A DNA stretch of 64,000 bases. It comes from Seriola aureovittata (taxonomy: Eukaryota; Chordata; Actinopteri; Carangiformes; Carangidae). The stretch lies in NCBI RefSeq assembly GCF_021018895.1, contig NC_079387.1, positions 1,095,083 through 1,159,082 on the forward strand, written 5' to 3'. The notes below the pieces were generated by a model. The model saw only the letters and a program-made list of their open reading frames with translations. It was not told the DNA's origin and did not search any database. Every line of letters starts with the position of its first letter. Within the stretch, counting starts at the first letter, position 1. Of the stretch, positions 60,541 through 64,000 are shown piece after piece. The translations under genes and the position numbers were made by a program.

Positions 60541-60840
60541 ATGACAAACGAACAAATGAACATTTCAAAAAACAGTTAAACTCACCCGAGTCCAGGTCGT
60601 CTGTCTGGATAAAGAGGCTCTTCTTCGACGGTATACGACAACGGAGTTAAAAAATATTTATTTTTTTATTAAATAATATTTAGCAACATTAAATTCTTGC
60701 TAATTAGCGGTGTTGAACTCCTGCGTCGGTTCAGAGTAGGGCGCGTGCATTGTGATTGGTTAGGCAATTCACGACTCCTCCGCTCTACACTGTGCACTAT
60801 TTTTTGTTTTTTGTTTTTCGCCGATACAAATGTGTTGTTA
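60541..60840 (-). promoter_or_regulatory. CpG-cluster promoter candidate with CCAAT box
   Basis: I count 16 CpGs in 300 bp, against almost none in the neighbouring kilobase to the right. A minus-strand ACCAAT box (60755-60760), a GC-rich GCGCGCC-like stretch (about 60740) and a downstream splice donor suggest a polymerase II promoter reading to lower coordinates. A TATA-like AT run lies between the CCAAT box and the inferred start. No expression data can be seen here. Confidence 0.4.
60589..60640 (-). other. candidate first exon (minus strand)
   Basis: On the minus strand the segment ends CTGGACTCGG|GTGAGT, a good 5' splice site at about 60588/60589. Its start is inferred to lie near 60640, about 30 bp below an AT-rich TATA-like run (AATAAATATT). 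It contains no ATG, as expected for a 5' untranslated first exon. It is CpG-rich compared with the AT-rich flanks. No acceptor is visible at its 5' side. Confidence 0.35.
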
Positions 60841-61334
60841 AATAGCCTTCTTAAGCAATAATAGATTGATAGCCTTATTATATTGTTCCACCAGACAAGT
60901 GATGGAAACATAAAATGAAAGCTGCGGCAATTCCATTGTTTATGTTTAAAAAGGTCAAAGGTCATGACAAGTTCTCGACCAAAAATGCTTTTCCAGTAAA
61001 ATATATGAACCAATTATGACTTTAGTTCTTTGTCTGATTAGGATGTATAGATAATCAAAATTAAAAAATAAAGCACAATTTAATTATTATAATAAATTGA
61101 TAAATCAGCATCTTTCCCAGGATGTAATGACTGCTCATAATTTTTTATATGACTGTTTTAGAGTGGTTGATCTGATTCACCTACTTACATGTCAGTTTTT
61201 TGGATCTTTTTTTCTTTGTCACTCTGTGGAATGTAAGGGCTTTCAGATCTTATTATATTTTATATTTTAAGTATTTTTGCTCTAGTTATTAAGATTTTTA
61301 AGCTTTAGTTAACTGCTGGTAATGTTTTCCTTGA

Positions 61335-61348
61335 CCACTAGGTGCCAG
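61335..61348 (+). promoter_or_regulatory. CTCF-like motif (13/14)
   Basis: CCACTAGGTGCCAG matches the CTCF core CCASYAGRKGGCRS except for one C in the GG pair. It lies about 0.6 kb upstream of the promoter candidate at 60.6-60.8 kb. Confidence 0.45.
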
Positions 61349-62778
61349 TATTTCCTCTCCCTTTCATATAAGATTTTTCCATTACATCAAAATACACTGA
61401 GAATTCCATGGATTTTTAAAAAACTGTGTACATCAACTGTAATGTAATTTTGTCAGTATGGTGAGTTGATTTTATGTCTTAGTAACAGCAGATGTTACAG
61501 TGGATGTGTCTCAGCTGAAATAAGAAATAATTTCCAGTATGCTTGGTGTTTTGGTGAACTTGAAATATTCAGCCAACAGATGTCAGTGTTTATTAACAAA
61601 TATTGAACCTCAAGTACAGCACTCATTTAGATGGGAAAACGGAATTATATTACAGAATTCATTGCAAGTATTGTTTCTAGGCAATTTTATAGCTGGGATA
61701 GCAATCTTGAATTAATGGGAAAGGGAAAAATATCATTCATTCATCAGTCAATATCTGTCTTCAGTATCAGGGTCAACAGGCTGTATAAATGTTTAAACAA
61801 GCAGAAGAATGTCTCAAAACGTACCTACCAAATTTAAATTGATCCACTATTTATTCAACTGCATATTCAGCCTTCAAATCCTATTTTTGATACACCCAAG
61901 AGCATAAAAGTTTGCCAGTGGCAAAAGATGATTCCTTCAGAGATGTTCTTGTAATAAACGTGGAAATAAATGTCATTTTATGAAAGTAATGAAAGAAATG
62001 TGAAACATTTGGAAGGTAAGTGCAACATGTAGGTATTTTTGCTTTAATGCTTCATTGTCTTTTGAAATTTTTGCTCAAATGATGTTGTAGAAGGCATAAA
62101 AGCTTTAATTGTAGCCTACTGTTGCTTTAGATAGGAGCCTTCAATACATACATGAAATGCAATCTAAAAGAGCCCTGCTCTTATTCTCTGAAGTGTTGTG
62201 AAAAAAAAACAAGTGCCTCAGTCCCATTTCATTTGTCAAGGGGCTACTTAAGAATGAAAGATCCCCCCCGCCCTTTTTTTTTTCACAAGGACATATGAGC
62301 TAATGTTGCCTGGCCAGCTGCCTGGACAATGAGGAAGAGGAGGCGGAGGAGGAGGAGGAGCCGGATGCATTCATCAGGTACATTACATCACCACAGGCCA
62401 ATCCCCCGCTCTCTGACACAAGCTTTCAGAGCAGAGTCTGTCACTGAGTTTAAAATGTGGTAATTGGCTCAGTGTGACACAGCCTGGATCTTACCTCGAG
62501 AAAGTGGACACACATGGGTCATAAGGTCAAGTAATGTTTGGCTCAAGTGTCTAAATCCTCCACTGTGATGTGTGTAATTAACCCTTGTGACTCAAGGAAG
62601 AAAATCATATATTTTGTCTTAAAATAAGGCTTCTATAAAGTGAAAAGCATCAGTCCTTTTCTTACAGTAAGACATTAACAGGAACCTTGAGAGGATACTC
62701 AGAATTTGATGCCACTTGTCGACATCTGGAGCCTCAACACAAGATAAAGATTTATTGATTACTTCTACAAAAAAGACT

Positions 62779-62960
62779 TGTCATGGCTGTGGCTTAAAAG
62801 GTAAAGTGTGTTTCTCTAATCAGAAAGTTTGTGGTTTGATTCCCGGCTCCTCCAGTCTCCAAGTGTCCTTCGGTAAGATACTGAGCCCCAAATTCCCCTG
62901 ATGTCTCATCAGTGTGAAAGTGCATGTATGATAGAAAAGCACTATATGTTGTGATGTTCT
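62779..62960 (+). mobile_element. tRNA-derived SINE
   Basis: An A-box region GTGGCTTAAAAGGTAAAG (about 62789-62806) is followed by a B box GGTTTGATTCC (62832-62842). The body then reads CTCCAGTCTCCAAGTGTCCT, GATACTGAGCCCCAAATTCC, a TCATCAGTGTGAAAGTG region and AAAAGCACTATATG. This is the recognised layout of a widespread percomorph tRNA-SINE. It is the best preserved SINE of the window. Confidence 0.7.
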
Positions 62961-63290
62961 GAGAGCATGTGGTTATATTGAATCGTAATTGTACTTACTA
63001 CTGCTGACATTGTGTGACCTTCCTCAATCTTTCATACATATTTCAAGACAGTTTAAAATGACAAACTGTTTTTTATGAGTTGAGTGAGTCAGATGAGAAC
63101 CGCATCATCAAGTTGACAAACCGTCTTTAGAAGCTTGTGTAGACACAATGGAAGTTAGAAAGTAGTGTGTGGGGAGATGATGAACAGTTTTGAATGCTGC
63201 ATTACTGTAAAGGGTTCTTTTTTCGTTTTTGGGCGCGTATGATATTTGGAGTGCACCATAGGTACCATACTGTAACCCATAGGTGGGGCT

Positions 63291-63305
63291 GATGGGAAAT
63301 GTAGT
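63291..63305 (-). promoter_or_regulatory. ZNF143/THAP11-type motif
   Basis: The minus strand reads ACTACATTTCCCATC, close to the promoter-enriched SBS motif ACTACAATTCCCAGC. GCGCG lies about 60 bp away (about 63231-63237). Vertebrate promoters often carry this motif, so a transcription start may be near, but the motif also occurs inside some repeats. Confidence 0.4.
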
Positions 63306-63448
63306 CTTTCTGTGAAAACGAAACAGCAGCAATGATGACAATATCTAAAAATGATACATAACTCTCGAGGTCACTGGTGCTTCGGGATGCTGTTTGTACA
63401 CAAGCGGGGCTGTAAAGCTGTCAGTCTCACTCTGCTTCAACCTCTATG

Positions 63449-63497
63449 AGTGTGTGTGTGTGTCTGTGTGTGTGTCTGTGTCTGTGTGTGTGTGTCT

Positions 63498-63535
<38 letters not shown>

Positions 63536-63539
63536 TGTG
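63449..63539 (+). repeat. (TG)n/(TCTG)n microsatellite
   Basis: About 90 bp of TG repeat with TCTG interruptions in the left half. Confidence 0.97.
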
Positions 63540-63632
63540 TTCAGCCCTTTTACCCAACATGAACTCACCACTTATTCCAAGAGAGAATGAACTGATAGAA
63601 ACAGACAGACCAGACAGATTTTAAGAACACTG

Positions 63633-63704
<72 letters not shown>
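63633..63704 (+). repeat. (TAGA)18 tetranucleotide microsatellite
   Basis: Seventy-two bases of perfect TAGA/GATA repeat, the only long tetranucleotide repeat in the window. Confidence 0.98.
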
Positions 63705-63818
63705 AGTTGTTGAAGCCAGCTGCTGCACAAAAATCTGCCATGCTGTGTCCTTGTTTCACTTCTCATTTCAGTCTGAATTAGATGAATTGGGCATTGCTTA
63801 CCGTTCATCTGCTGCACA

Positions 63819-63935
<117 letters not shown>

Positions 63936-64000
63936 ATATGATTAGCATCACTCGCCCTTTAAGAAAGTACATTGTGTTCACGAAAGAGACGCAGAGCCTG

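Noticed and set aside
62832..62842. Possible tRNA gene from A and B boxes
   Set aside because: No cloverleaf can be formed and a typical SINE body follows. The same reasoning applies to the B box at 2623-2633.
63633..63704. Regular repeat array that might be mistaken for CRISPR
   Set aside because: It is a pure tetranucleotide microsatellite without spacers, and the genome is eukaryotic.

Overview
This 64 kb window looks like nuclear DNA of a ray-finned fish, probably a percomorph teleost. The reasons are long uninterrupted (CA)n/(GT)n and (TAGA)n microsatellites, AT-rich unique sequence with depleted CpG, and degraded dispersed repeats whose sequences I recognise as common in percomorph genomes (tRNA-derived SINE remnants and several non-autonomous families). 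There is no bacterial, phage or organellar organisation: no operons, no ribosome-binding-site-led ORFs, no CRISPR array, no rRNA and no intact tRNA. The family assignments come from memory, without a database search.

I find no intact protein-coding gene. Nearly all longer ORFs are either translations of (CA)n/(GT)n tracts and pyrimidine-rich low-complexity DNA, or chance open frames in GC-richer blocks. The one recognisable protein-coding trace is a decayed retroelement C-terminus on the minus strand at about 7.86-8.12 kb. It carries a REAIEIRK...NRD signature like the end of GIY-YIG-bearing (Penelope-type) reverse transcriptase ORFs.

Layout. AT-rich, featureless or repeat-bearing DNA alternates with roughly two dozen blocks of 150-650 bp. 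These blocks are GC/CpG-richer, free of microsatellites, and dense in homeodomain-like TAATTA, POU octamer, MEIS-like TGACA and AP-1 motifs. This is what a conserved-noncoding-element landscape of a developmental-regulator gene desert, or a very large intron, looks like. Good examples lie at 5.55-5.94, 10.99-12.14, 13.6-13.9, 16.95-17.48, 21.1-22.3, 26.4-27.0, 31.2-33.3, 48.6-49.4, 50.6-51.2 and 55.0-55.7 kb. Conservation cannot be measured here, so these calls are inference. A full consensus CTCF core lies at 47.52 kb (minus strand), with weaker matches elsewhere.

The right end (about 56.7-63.4 kb) is the only part with promoter- and exon-like signals. There is a small CpG cluster with a minus-strand CCAAT box and a good splice donor near 60.59-60.78 kb. 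A well-formed 74-nt minus-strand exon candidate lies at 57.05 kb and a possible 24-nt exon at 56.73 kb. A CTCF-like site lies at 61.34 kb and a ZNF143/THAP11-type motif at 63.29 kb. Together they suggest the first exons of an unidentified minus-strand transcript, coding or lncRNA. I see no evidence of a new defence, mobile or enzymatic system. The points most worth checking are this exon chain, the regulatory blocks, a fold-back inverted repeat inside the retroelement remnant, and opposed GT/CA microsatellite pairs.
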